A stretch of 64,000 bases of DNA from Atopsyche davidsoni (taxonomy: Eukaryota; Arthropoda; Insecta; Trichoptera; Hydrobiosidae), in assembly GCA_022113835.1 (NCBI GenBank), contig JAILWY010000001.1:1798001-1862000 (forward strand), given 5' to 3'. The notes beneath the pieces are model-generated. The model saw only the letters and a program-made list of their open reading frames with translations, ran no database searches and was not told the origin of the DNA. Of this stretch, positions 26,301-41,300 are shown in pieces. A program made the position numbers and the translations under genes. Positions within the stretch are counted from its first letter, which is position 1, and every line of letters begins with the position of its first letter.

Positions 26301-29300
26301 TTTTTTACTCTCGGAAAGTAAAATTATAAGATTATCTGAGCCTCAACATCACTCACAAAGGAAGTTGTTTGACTGGTGTTTTCATACGGTTTTGATTCAA
26401 TAACCAGGGAATCGGTGACACCACACTAGTAAGACGGAAAATATCCGTTGCTAGAGGAAAGTTTTAGCTATTTCAGAGTTTATTTATAATTCACACATGG
26501 GTTAATAATCTGCAGTTTCGGTTTAATGACACACAGGTTATAACAAAAGCTGCAAATCAATCGGCGGTCGACGTGCGCTTTGAACTTTTCGAAAGCTCCT
26601 ACAACTCCGCACGTCCGGCAGTAAAGCTCAGGATTTATGACATGTTTGTTGACCGGGCAAGTCAGAACGTGGAAGACTCGGAGGAGTTTCTTCAGTTGAA
26701 GGGATCAGCTCCGGGAAGAGGTCTGCGGACTGATGCTTCTAGGAAACCACTTCTTGGTATCATGCTGGAAAAATTACAATTATGAGAAAAATCATTTACG
26801 GCTTGTTTTGCTTTTGTAAAGCAATATGCGAAGACCACTTACATGTTGCATAATAAAATTTTACAAAAATATACAAATAAGTTTTTATGCATCATTAAAT
26901 TTCATTCATAGAGTGAATATACAGTAGGTGGAAATTTCCCAACCATGTAGAACCTTTCCGATACGAAAAAGATATTACGGTCAGTCACAGTTTTGTTGTG
27001 CCCTTGAAAAAACGAGTGCACAAGATTTGTTTGTTTAAATAGTAAAAATAATTTCAAAGTCATATTTTTAAATTAACATTAATTTGAATACATAAAAATA
27101 TGCAAAAATAAAGCCGCCCACACAACCGACAAACAAACGGCATTTAACCATGAATCATAATTATAACTATAGAAAAAATCCCATCATAAGTAACAAATTA
27201 ATTATTGTTCAATTATCGGTTTTGTTGTACGCGTGTGCAGGTTTTATAGTTAAAATATATTTTACTTTTAGTCAGTTTTGTACACTTACACATTTTATGG
27301 CGAAATAGGTAAGCTATAATTAACACACATAATTTAAAAATTAAAAAGTCAGTTTAGTGCCGTGTCATGGCGTAACGTATTTTTAACTCAAGAAGTTTCC
27401 CTTCGGGACGCAATCTGTGCACCGAAACTATGGGAATCTGCAAAGTAATTTTCGCTAACATTTTTTTTCTCCTCAGAAGCCTCTTTGTTGGTTGAAGTAT
27501 TCAAATTTCATGCTAAGGACGAGATCTCATTTTCATTGTGAAAAAATCTCTCCGCGATGTACATTTTTACATAATTTTAATGTAAACATCTTTTAGGCAA
27601 ATGACAAGAAAATTCTCTTGTATAGTATATTTTTTAGCGTGGACATTAGCTCGCTGGACGGTTCTTTTGTGCTTATAATTAAAACTTTCTCGAGTGCTAA
27701 TTACGATTTTTAATGACTTAAAGCATTATCGGTAAAACAGCGCTTTATTTTCAAACCCAGTTTGTCACATTTTTTCAGTGTGTATCACTTAGAAGTAAGC
27801 GCATCCTTATGGGAAAGTATTTTTGATATATTTATAATATCAGATGCACATCTTTTGATACATACTTTTAAAATATATTCATTTAATCTATAATGTTTCT
27901 CAAGTATATGTTTCTAATTTTACTATGATCCGTTTTAATTTGTAAAAAAAAAGTTTTATTTTAGAAAAAGTAAATAAAAAATATACAATCACAAATAATA
28001 TTCATTCATTTCATAATTTTTTTGTTGTTGTTGGAGTAGCACTATGATGATAAAAATAATATTAATATAGTTTATACAGTTTCTATAAAATAATTCCTAA
28101 TAACGTACAATTTATACGATGAGCTATTTCTATTTCCTCAACCAATAGGTATCGTTATAGCATAAGGTAGAAATAGAAAATAAGCTCCCTTAAAAAGAAT
28201 AATTAAAATTTATATAATTGATCAAAAATAAATTTTATCAGCATCAAATGTCCAAAAATATCATCCGACCGTTTATGGTTTCAATCATCCCTTATATAAA
28301 AATATATTTATGAAATCCTAGGTTTCGTGTGCAACTTTCTTTGTAAACAAACCCCCGCGTAGTCAGAGTACTCGTACCTGTGTTATTTCGCACCATCAGT
28401 ATGTTACGATCTCCATCTTCAGTAATGACACACTTCATTCGGAATAATTAACCTTCGGCCCAGATATACGTTTGGTATTACTTCATGCAGCTTCTCAAGT
28501 TTGTATTTATTTTCGTTACGTGCCGTTAGCGTAACGAAGCGCCGTTATTCATCCACGATTCAACCTTTGTCTCGTGTGTGTTTTCGTTCACAGTCCATAG
28601 AAGTCATAGAATTTTCCCAGCCAAAATAATTTATAGAATTTTCTCGACCAACGCCAAATCGTCAACACGGCGCCCCGTGCAACGCGAAAATAGACATCCA
28701 ATACTGAAAACTTCATGAGTATGCACAGTGTTGCTTCAAATCGAAGCCGACATATCTGGAATATTCTTTAATAAACCTTTGATCATTTCTCTAATTTGAT
28801 AAACACTGATAAAATATGTTCTCTTAAGAAAGCTTATATTTTGAGTCATGGTATAGAATAATATCCGAACAGCCTACAGTGTTTTTAATTGTACAAGAGT
28901 GCTCATTGGATTTTATTTTAAAATAATAATAATTCGATTGATTGAAATGGTTAGATTATTGGATCTAGTAATAATTCACAATTCGTAAAAAGTTTCGGTT
29001 CAAATCCTTGAAATATTGTTGCTAGATAAGCCAGGCATTTATGGCGCTGGGGTGAGAGCCTCCTGTAGACAAATAGGCAGTTAACCCTGCGAGCATTATG
29101 AGGTAATGTAAGAAGACCAGGAGACCCCACTATAAATCATTGCAGTATTCTGACACTTTTCCCCTCATAACGTTGAACTTAATTCCTATCCATAAAGCCT
29201 TCCAACAAAGCCTTTTTTGTTTATAAATATGTATTATATTATCCTAATATTAAAAAAAACCAACACTCGAATATTCAATCAATAAAATTTTTCTCTAATT

Positions 29301-32300
29301 TTTCATCCTAATGTACACATATTCTTTTCATGTGATAATGAACTTTTGCTACAAATATTTATTTTTTTAAGTAATTGCGTTCTCTAAAAAATAATAAAAA
29401 AATTAAATTACGTTTAGTTTACTCAAACCCAATACCCAAAATTTACAATACGTCTCTACGTTTTTGTTGGATATTCAGAAAATTCCTCGTTTATTTTTTT
29501 ATCACGAGATGTATATTATAAAGTAATTAAATTTGCCTACTGATCATTTCAACAAATTCTTATTCAAAACATTTATATCTGCTTAGTCATCAGATCATAA
29601 ATATTTATCATTTATTCGCGAATTTAACTTTCACCGAGAGATTTATTATTCGTACACGAAATTCATCCAACATTTCAAAGGTTTATTTTGCAGATCCGAG
29701 ATCCGCCCACTCATTCCCTCAGAATCCACCTTAAAGATTTATTAAAGAGATTGAAGATTCGCTCATTCATTAAGTCAACATTCATCTTATCTTCCATTAA
29801 AGTCGACACGGATCGCAACAACATCTATCTCTCCCGCGCCATCATTAGCGTGCGTGAGGCTAATCCGCCATCCCGCTGGATCTCAACCCGTGGTCCGCGC
29901 ATCACGACAGACCACAAAAAAAAAAACAAATAAATAATCCAATATATTTGTCATCGTGAAATTTTAATCATTCTACTCGTAATTCAGTTGATCAAAAAAT
30001 CTTATGACGGTGTTGTATTGCTAAGTTAACAACGGCAAGTCATCTCAGAATTGAACCGTCGGATAATAATTAATAAATAATGAAACATTTGTTTTATTAT
30101 CTTCCACATATTATATTTGCATTATAGCACTGTTTCAAACGATCATTTTTTTATAGATTTAATATCAATTATATTTGATGATGAAGCCACTCACACTTGA
30201 GATATGACTAATCTATATTATTATTTCATCTTCATCAAGTGTCTCTCCTCAAAGCAGGTTGGCGACGATTTCATTGACCATTTACTCATGCTGAGCCAGT
30301 GTTCATGGTTTTCTAAGGAGAAAATAGTGTAGTGGTCCCCGGGTCTTTCTACATTGCAGTTTCATATTGGAAGGAAAAGTCTGCGTATGCTGCTGCCCAA
30401 TACCATTATTATATAATCCTTTCTTTACAAAGCTCTGGCGTTTAGATCTGATACTCATTGTGGAGCAAACTACAAGAAACAATAGCAGAAACTCTCCCAC
30501 TTACTTCCAGAGCACATCCCTCCACAATCATTCCAAGTCTCCATTACCGATTTTTTACACACCCTCAGGGTACAAAATAGCAGTCATGCACAAGCAACAG
30601 AATGGGGAGAACGGGAAGGATATTATTATTTAAACGTTGATTGCCGACTACGAGATAACTCGTAGATTGCGTTCTTTTCTAGGATGCCAACAACGAGTTA
30701 TCTCGTCCTTGTTTACTTGCCAATTTTTTATGCAGATACGATTAAATTCAGAATATATCAGTGCTAATATCGATAGATGGCTTCTGAAAAAAGAACAAAA
30801 AATCAATGCTGGCTTGCATGAACAGAAAATTTACTAACACGTTGACTGCCGACTGCGAGATAACTCGTAGATTGCGTTCTTCTCTAGGACGCCAACTACG
30901 AGTTATCTCGTCAAACTTGCCATTTTTGTGCAGCTACGAATATATATATATCAGATAAATTATATATTATATATTACACTGATCTATTATACATCAATTT
31001 CTGAGATACTAGTGACGAATATGGACGCGTATCTATGATTCAGCTTTAGCGAAGCGACAGGTTGAAGCGTGTCTGCGTGCGAATTAACTCGTAGTTGGCA
31101 AAGAGATTTCTGTTACAGAAGCCTACTACGAAATACCTTTTTATTGCTTAAAACACATTTTTTATGCTTTTCAACGATAAATATGCACTCGAATTAGAGT
31201 TTTTAATAATATGATGTGATTAAATCAAATTGTCAATTTAGGCCAGATTTCTGGAAACTGCCGTGGCAGTCAACGTGTTTAAGACCATAAATAATATATA
31301 TATATTTTTAATTAAAATTTTATGAAATAGTTACGGTACAATAGACACTCAAGTAGTGGAGCCGCTGCCGGATAGTCTCTGGTCTCCCGAGCGTCGAGCA
31401 TTTTGCCTTCCCGCTGATGAATGGCCCCGCGTCTCCTCAGCCACGCGTCAGACAAATGGCGACACGCTCACCGCCGCCTGTGCCCTGGAGTCTGCAGAGA
31501 TTATGTCATAAAAAAAACAGAATGCTTCATGTTTAACAAAATTTCTTGAGGCTGCCTACACACGTTGCGATACGACCCAACACCGAGTCAAGATCGAGAC
31601 CGACTACACGAACAGACACCCAACCTGCAACCGATTTGCAATCACTCAATTACGTCTCTCAATTTAACCAAGCAAATATATATTACTAATAAAATATTTT
31701 TACTAATATGATTAGGCACATTAGTTCATATAGAAGATGATTTAAAGAAACTCTCAGAATAATATCATCGTGATCTGTGTGGGAGTTCAAATCCCACACA
31801 AATCACGATGATGTTTTTCTGAGAGTTTCTTTAAATCATCTACTATATATGAACTAATGTGCCTAATCATATTAGTAACAATATAATAAACCCGTAACGG
31901 GTAATAAATACGCAACTGATTGACGTTTAATCAAAAAATCGACATATGAATAAAATATTTCACAAATATAATTTCCGGTTGTATAGTAGCACGTGTAGGG
32001 CGCTTATTATCAGTTGCTGCTAATTTATTTCTTTAAAAATCTTATAGAAAAATATCTCGTCATATCGATGATTTTTGAAACAGCTTTTGAATAATATATC
32101 TTTATACTTATTGGATATTCAATATCTTTGACAGAGAGTACTTTGTGGAATTCCATTTTAATATTCTAAATAAGTAAAATACTTAAGTGATTTTACTTAT
32201 TTAAAATATCATACTAATTGGCATAAAAAATGCTGTTTTGTATATAATAGCTTTTTTATTAGGTAGATGTTCTGACTGATGCCGCGTTTTCGAGGTATCG

Positions 32301-35300
32301 TGTTCATAATAAGCAATTAATTAGATGGGCAAGAGTGTATTTTGAAACCCAAGAACTTGTTAAAACGTGACGTCATCGAGCCGTCACTTTCATGCCGCGT
32401 CATGTTTATACGCAACGCTCATTATTTTTATATTATGAGTTAATCAGTTTTTCATAATTCCGAGAATTAAATATTTAATAAACAAATATAAATTATACCA
32501 CGGCTGGCAAGCGACGTGTTTCTCGATCGATTGCTGTTTTTGAATCATAAAGCAACTTGCTTTCCAGTCGACTACTGTGCATATTTCAATTGATCATGGT
32601 GTACTATCGATCGATGGTTTATGTGCAACATACCATCAATCGATTGTTATGTGATTTTTAGTCATTTACTGTATACGTCATCAGTTATCGTAATATAATT
32701 TTCAGTTAAATAAGTTGCACCATCAATTCATTGCACGAGATTTCTTCTGTTCAAAAATTTCAAGCAATTAATTTTTTAACAAAGTATAAAATCAATAACG
32801 TTTTATCTTGTAACTAAGGCAGCTTAACTCGGTTATTCGGGATTAAGTTATCAGTTTCCTCCGATATGCCGGCCTTCCGCAGACTATTTATTTCCCAGGA
32901 AACCTCCCGGGTCTGCTGTCAGGAGCTCTTCAAGCTCCCCCATTTATCATCACCAAGTTGTGGTCATCAATTCCAACTCGGGATCTGTCCAATTAGCAAA
33001 AGTAAGTTAAGTCCTGAACTAGGTGTTTGCTGGTTTTGCGGCGGGGCCATTAATTGATGTAGAAATTTTATTTATTTCGAAAAACTAATCGACTTAATTG
33101 TTTTAATTCTAGTAAATAGACAGCTTATAGAGACAAAATAATCTTTGAATAGACATCTACATCGAGATTTTAGTAAAAAAAAACACAAATAATTAAAGGT
33201 CCAAGTCCCATACTCGAATTTTTTTGATCATTTTCTGGTCCGTTTTGCGAAAAATCGACTGCACCAATCAAAAAAATTTAAATGCAAAAAGTTTGATACA
33301 TCCCTTCTTCCGAACAGAATATATTTTTATTTCTTGTAAATTTACTTTTAATATGATAAATATGTGTTTCCCTGTTCTAAGAGTCCTAAACATTTAAAAG
33401 TCTTTTGTTTAATGGGAATTAAAAGATTAAATATTATACCTGTTCGATTTATTATTTCAAAAATTAAAAAAAAAAAAGTCTTTAACTTACTTTGGTTTTG
33501 AAAAGTCGTCATTTTATCCAATTTTTCAACGTCTTCAAGATTTTATTTTACCCTGAAAATAGACGTTAGTTAAATAATAAAAAAATAGATTAATATAATT
33601 TATAGTTTTTTCAATACTTTTAAAAAAAATCAAGTTTCGACATAGAAAAATAAAGTGAGAATTAAATGACACGATTTCGCCAGGTAAAACGGTCCTTTTT
33701 TTGTGGCACACATGCAAGGTTAGGTAGCAAGACCCCTAAGTTCTCGTTGTTCATGCTTGCTTGAATTCATATAAAGTTTTTTTAAGACTATTTTTAAAAT
33801 GACGCCATTTTTTTTTAATTTAATTAACTATTAGAATTATTAACTTGAAATATTTTAGTTGATAAATTTTCAGCGTAAATAAACATAAAACCAAAGCCTT
33901 TTTAATATCACAGCAAAAAACATTTAAAAGGGGAGTGACAAAACCCAGGCCAGCAGGCACATCGCACACACGCTGAAACGGAAACAATGCCACAAAGGCT
34001 TCAGCAATCCGTCAGCTGAAAGAAGTGGCGCCAGAAAAGCGCCCCAGCATTCATCCCTTGTTCCTTTGACACCCCTGGGAGGCTCCAGCGACGAGCTCCG
34101 AGCCGCAGAGACCCACTGCGACTGAACTGTAATTAGCTCTGCGATTGCTATGAACCACTGTGAAATTGTATACTTATTCATGAGTATTTTATTAATTATT
34201 TTCCTTTATATAAGCTCACAAACAGCTGCGGTTTCAGATTATTTCCATAGATACACAGACTGAGATTTTAAAAATATTATTACTAATATGATTAAAGAAA
34301 TTCTCAGAAAAATATCATCGTGATTTGTGTGGAATTTGAACCCACATTCCCAGGCTTACATGGTCGGTGTACTGACCATTGTACTAACGAACCACATCCA
34401 TTAAATCATACTCTACATATGAACTAATGTGCCCATATTAGTAATAATATAATAAACCCGTAATGGGTAAAAAATAAGCACTTAATTGACGCCACCAAAA
34501 AATAGACATTTTAAAAATAACTTCAAAACGATATTGCGATATATAAAATAGTTTCATTATACATGTGATGCATTGCCTTTATTTGAGGATGATCCCATGA
34601 CTTTTCCAGCACCGTCTATTTTAAAACCAAATAAAAATAATATTTTAACATTATTAATATTTGATTCCTATACGTTTCAACTTTCTCCAAGTTCTAAAGG
34701 ATGCACAAACCTATCAAGAAAGAACCTTCTCTGTACGTACCGAGCCTTACACAACCGCAAATGCCTCTTCTACCTGCAGTCTCTTTTTTATAGATTTAGA
34801 TAAGTTATGTACTTTTATAGAGTATAAAAACTGTATACATCCATCTCTTGGTATTATTTCTGCAGCCTGCTGCAGAAGAAATACCAAATCTAAATGTCAA
34901 AGCTCTTTGTAAGGAAAAGATTCAGCTATATGCAGACTTTTCCTTTGAGGACTCGTGAACCTGCTACGCCTTTTATTCTAAGAAAAACATGAACAGACAT
35001 GCTCATCAATTATCTCTGAGATAAGGCACCTGAAGGAGATACACCCAAACTCAGGTGATCCGAATTTTTCGCGCTCGAAGAAATAAATACTTAACATCCA
35101 TAAATACTAAAACAGTATCTCTTTACTTTAATATCCCATTCCACTCTGGCACTCTGTTAATAAGGCAGGCAATAAGTGACCCGGGGGTGGTGCTCGGGGG
35201 AGGAGGGTGTCGAGGGGTGGTCGGTGGATGGGGCAGTGATGGATGGACCAACCGGCCTGTGATTGATTGAGGAGGACCGAGCAGGACTCGAGTAGCGAGT

Positions 35301-38300
35301 CGTTAGTGACCGCAACACCCCAGCCCCGGAGACGAAACACACATCCTTTCATCCCCTACTGTCTATAATTAAATGACTCAATCAAACACTCCCCCAGATG
35401 AAACATCGTTAAAGCATGTTATTTTATAATTTAAAAAAAACACAATAAAACCATGCTTATAACTATTTTTTAAATATTGGTTATCTATAATAATAAAATC
35501 CATTGTGTGTGTGTATGTTTCATTTTTTTCATTTTTTGGTTCTCTATAGAATATCTTAAAAGATACGCTGATTTTTCGCATGTAAGTTCAGTAAGTTTTT
35601 CCGCAGTTATGTGCCGAATTTCAATACGATAAGACAATATTTATCATTCATAAACTATAAAATATGCTTTAGCGAGTTTTAATATGTACGAATTATTGTA
35701 TTCTGTTGTTCACCGCGAGAATTTAAAATTTAAAACTTTTACAAAAAACTAATTTTGATGCTTCTTAGAAGTTTATGTCAGCTTGACACAAGTACCAATT
35801 TTATTTTTTTATTGAAATTGCAATTCGATTAATGAATGTGACCTGTCGATTCTGCAATGCTTTACATTTTCAAGCAGAAAAACCATCAGATGGAAAGTTC
35901 AAACGATTGCTGTCACAAAGGTAAAGTGAAACTACCAGCAAGGCCTATTTTTCCCACTATATTTTAAGGATATTTTGTCAAATCTAAAAAGTGTTTATAA
36001 TGGAAATTTTTTAAAGAAAAATGAGATAATACAATAACAGTATATCTTTTGCATAAATAGGAGCTAAATTAGCAGGTCCAGGTTCAAAGTTCAAGGCCAA
36101 ATATATCACAGAACTTTGCACCTTCATCCAACTGATGGTACAAAATGAAAGCAAATATTCATCTTATTGTCAGCCAAACACTATTGCATCGTTCATCGAA
36201 TACGTCATTCTGTGACGGGCTACATTTTTAGTTTCGATATATTTGGAATAAAAATATTTTTATATATATGTGTATGCTGTACTAAATTTATTCAGCCCAA
36301 AAAACAAGCATTGAGATTGATTACCAGACATGGCGTTACTTATTGCTGCCACTTATCGTAAACCTTGAAAAAAAATACTTTAATTTACCGGGTAACGAGT
36401 AAAATAAAGTAGCGCTCGGCTTGTTTTTAAAAAAGCTACGTTATATCAGTGCCATGCAGCAATTTTACGAACAGAATATACTTAAAAATAATTTGGTGTA
36501 TTTATTGTGTGATAACTACCTATTAAATTTTGAGTCACGCAAATTTTACGCATATTTTTAGCATACTAGTTAAAAACGCCAACCATAGCAATAAATATAT
36601 ATTTCTATATTATATATCATTTTTAAATAAAAATTGGAAAAAATACTTATTTTTATCACTTGTAAACAAGAGCTATTTTGCTTTGCAAAACACATCGTCA
36701 GAGCTTTCATAATGTCTCTATATGACGACAGAGCTCTTACTGAGTTTTTTTAAATAAATTTAAATATACACAGTGGGTAATTGTTATTCTAGACATCATA
36801 TTAAATAAACAAGATTGCGTTTTTTTTTATTGAGATTCTAATATTTTTTTACAATACACGTCCATTATTTGGGTGGTTAATTTAATGAATGTTAATGTGC
36901 TTTAATTTTTGATTACATATCGTCAATATCGATTCTGGTCAGGTGGTTAATAACCAAATATTTAATATTTAAAAGAAAAAATATTGATTCATAAAAAAAT
37001 GGACGGGATTGCCGGAGACGTATTAAGTGAGTTCATATGATAAGATGATTGGAATTTTCTAAGATTTGTGTCTTAATTTATGAGCTGCGAGTCCGTACTT
37101 TTCAGAAAACACTTCGCAACACTCGGATGTGATAAAGCGATCTTTTAATAAAAGCTCCGGCGTAATTTCATTTCCAGAGAGAACAAACCTCCATGCGATT
37201 TGTTCCAGCTGACTTGGTCTTATAAAAGCTACGCCGAGTATAAAGACCACCAAGGATTTTTATTAAATATTTATATCAAGATAGATCCGCATTTTTGCCT
37301 CTTACAGATTTATTGTGCATACAGAATGTTTTCTAGATAATAGATTCATACATGAAACATTGATAAAATTTTTTAAAAAAATGCATCACAGGTTGGATCC
37401 CACCTTTAAATCATGTTACTTTAAATGATATTTTTAAAAATATATTTTGAAACGCTGAAGCTATTTTTAGTAGTTATTTTACTTTTTTATTTAATTTGTA
37501 ATTTTCATAAGTCACAGTCAATGTTTTGAAATTTACTTTTGAATTAAATAATGTGTGGCATTGCTTTATTTATTTATAGCACGCAATGGTGCCCACAACG
37601 ATTTATCTCGAATTAGGTCATGAATCTAATTTGCTTATATTCGATCAATCGAATGATTTTTCATTTTATGCGCTCATTTTACATTTACAAAATAATAAAA
37701 ATCGAGTTTGCAATTTAGCGAAAACTTTCAGAATTGAATATTGGATTTTCTGGTCCGTAATTTTTGATGTTTAGTAACAAAGACTCTCAATGCCCAAACT
37801 GTTTATTTTTTGATGATTTGGTTTACTTTCTGAACTTTCGTATATCCAACAATATATATTTTTAATTGATCTTAATTAATTAATTTATTTGATTTATAAA
37901 TCATTCGATCACTCTTATCATTACTCTCGTCTGATTGTTGATTTATTTATTATTTTAATTTCAAGATTCTTTGTTTATTTTTTATGGTTGTTAAGGCTAT
38001 GCTTACAATGCGATGTAAAGACTATCCTCTGATTCTACGTGCAAGTAATGAGGCTTACAGCATGTGGTTTAGATGGTAGCGTATATAGATTTCTCTATTT
38101 TCGTTATTAAGTTTGCGTAGGGAAAAACATGTGTACAAAACCTTTATTTGCATGAGATCAAGAATAAGTAAGGACTAAATAAAAAGGATAAATACTTGAT
38201 AGATAGAACTAAACAAAACAAGAGGGTGTACTAAAGTATACAATTTTTTTTCATGAGTTGATATATAAACGCTCAATATGAAGGATCGCAAGCACCGATT

Positions 38301-41300
38301 GTGTAATACACAACTTGTGTGAGTTAACAATGATTCTGAAGCTATCCATGAATCGATACTGTATAACTAGTAATCCTTTTTTTAATCCTAGAAATAAGTA
38401 TAGGGTTTATATATATATATATACTAAAAATGTTGCCCGTCACAAAATGACGTATTCGATGAATGATGCAATAGAAGAATATTTGCTTTCATTTTGTACC
38501 ATCAGTTGGATGAAGGTGCGAAGTTCTGTGATATATTTAGCCTTGAACTATGAAGCAGAATGGCCCTGATCCTGCCAATGGACCTGCTAATTTAGCTCCC
38601 ATTGTATGATCTTATTTTTCTTTTGAAATTTCCATTATAAATATTTTCTAGATTTGACAATATCCTTTAAATATACTGCGAAAATAGGCCTTGCTGGTAG
38701 TTTCACTTTACCTTTCTGACAGCAATCGTTTGAACTTTCCATCTGATGGTTTTTCTGCTTGAAAATGTAAAGCATTGCAGAATCGACAGGTCACATTCAT
38801 TAATCGAATTGCAATTTCGATAAAAAAATAAAATTGGTACTTGTGTCAAGCTGACATGAACTGGAAATTTCTAAGAAGCATCAAAATTAGTTTTTTTGTA
38901 AAAGTTTTAAATTTGAAATTCTCGCGGTGAACAACCGAATCCTATGATTCATACATATTTTATAGTTTTATTAAATTAGTTAATGAATGAAAATATTGTC
39001 CTATCGTCTTGAAGTTCGGCACATAACTGCGGAAAAACTTACTGAACTTACATGCAAAAAATCAACGTTGTATCTTTTAAGATATTCTATAGAGAACCAA
39101 AAAATGAAACATACACACACACAATGGATATTATTATTATAGATATATATTACACTTGTCTAACGTAAACGACGAACCAACTCAGCGACATATTGCACAA
39201 ACCAGCCTGTGAAACGGCAGCCATAAAAATCACGCTACGGGGTATATTCTAATGAAAAATGTACGGTTGGCTTTCAGTTGAATGGCTAAATCTCTTTTAT
39301 CAGCCATAATTTCAATTCATTCGACTGTAACAGTTCTCAATGGAAAATGTCCCTCTGCAGAATAATAATAAAATGGAGAAAGCCACAGGAGGATTGGGAA
39401 ATAATTATTATCTATTTGTTTGGAAAATACCGACCGGAAGGAAAATCTTTTGTCTCCGATTATTTTAATCAAACAGCAATTCTTCCCACGATTATTAAAA
39501 GAATTTCTTTGATTTTCCGAGTCAAAATCAATTCACTCTTGTTCATTAATAGAATTCAACTTCAATATTGGTCGGGTAATTCACCTCAATCCCGGTTTTA
39601 AAAAAAAAACTTCCTAAAAAACCTCATTGAGAAAACCGGGACTTTCGTTAAAAAACTTATTTCTAAATTATTTTGTAAATAGTACAATATATTCTTATAT
39701 AATGTGTTAATTATTTTTAAGACCAAAAATACCTTGAATACTCATTACCGGTTTCTGAACGGCTTGTCAACGAAAACAAAAGTTGACAAGCTGTCAAATG
39801 CGGTACACGAGAAGCATAAAAAAAAAGTTCGCTAATTAACTCTGCGAGATTAATAAATATTGTGAAAAACTATGGAACTATATTCACGCAAGAAAACTGT
39901 AATGAAAAAATATTTTATATTTAGCAAAAATAATCAATTTTCATCATACAAATAAAAGCGAACCTAAAAATAAAAAAGTGCACTCTGTATCGCACACTTT
40001 TATAATTTTCTTTGTTAAAAACAACGCTTTCCTGTAGAAATATTACACTATTAACGCTTGTATCCTAAGAAATAAAGTATAGCAGGAGTTTTAATGCAAT
40101 GCTCAGCTGATTTATCGCCGATGCTCGGGAGTTTTATTGCAGCTGCTCGTTTATAAACTACATTTTAACTAAATACTGGCATCCGGCACAAAGGCTTTCC
40201 AATTAGGTGATGCAACTGTTTTTTTTTTTTTAACAAATGTTCCGTTCAAAGGAAACCTTCACTTAGACTAATTGAAGTGTCCTACAGTGCATCAACACTG
40301 TATTTGATTAGCCAACTGTACACTACATCGAAATTATCGCCAGTCAACTCGAGTTTATTACTAAAATAGCAACTACCTGTTGTAGATATAAGGAAATGAA
40401 TCTGTTTTTTCGATCGAATTCTTACTGGGGACTTCTCGATCACAAATTAACAGTGTAACCACTGTGGCATTAATCTGGCATTAAATGTTATATTATAAAA
40501 GCGAAACAGGATTAGTCTCTGATTCGATACACTATATACATCATTAAATGATATTTCATAATCAAAAGGCATAAAAACAGATCAAAACACGGGAAGGTCT
40601 TGAAAACGTATGGGCGATGTCCAATCAGAAGTGTTATGACAATTTTTACCTTGAACGCTCATTCGGGATTCCTTATGAATTAAAACGATTGTTTATTTTG
40701 ATTATACGCAGTCTTGTATAACGTTAATCACTTGTAGTGGCGTGCGATAGATTTTGGCGTAGGGCAAACTATTTTTAAACATTATTGTTAATATAATTTT
40801 GACTTAACAAAACTATTAAATTCACCAATAATTTTTTTTTCTATATCAGCCTCACTTGCTCTTAAAATATTGGCATATTTTAATATACTAATAAAAAATA
40901 TATATCTCAATTTATAAATGTCAAAACGAAGGTATATGATTTGTTAGGTTAGTTTTGATTGAGTTGTTACTTATTTATAAATAGTTATAAATATTTGGAA
41001 TTTATTTTATAAAAATCAACAAATGTTAAATAAATAATTACATAATATTGTATTTAAAAAAGCGTTTACAAAACTAATTCATAGTGTCCAAAGCGCAGCG
41101 ACAGTCCTTACGCAATACCATATTTTGAGTAAAAATAAAACTATATTATTCATGCTACAAATATAACATTGTTTTTTTTATAACTATTATTTTTTACTGC
41201 ATTATAGTTTACGCGATTCATAATATCCAGCGTAAGGCAAGCAATGTTTATTCATTAATTCCGACCGCACGCCTCTGATATAAATCATTAGCATACATAC

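Noticed and set aside
33924..34181. 85-codon minus-strand frame in a GC-rich patch
   Set aside because: No recognisable domain; hydrophobic look arises from base composition. Kept only as an uncalled GC-rich island.
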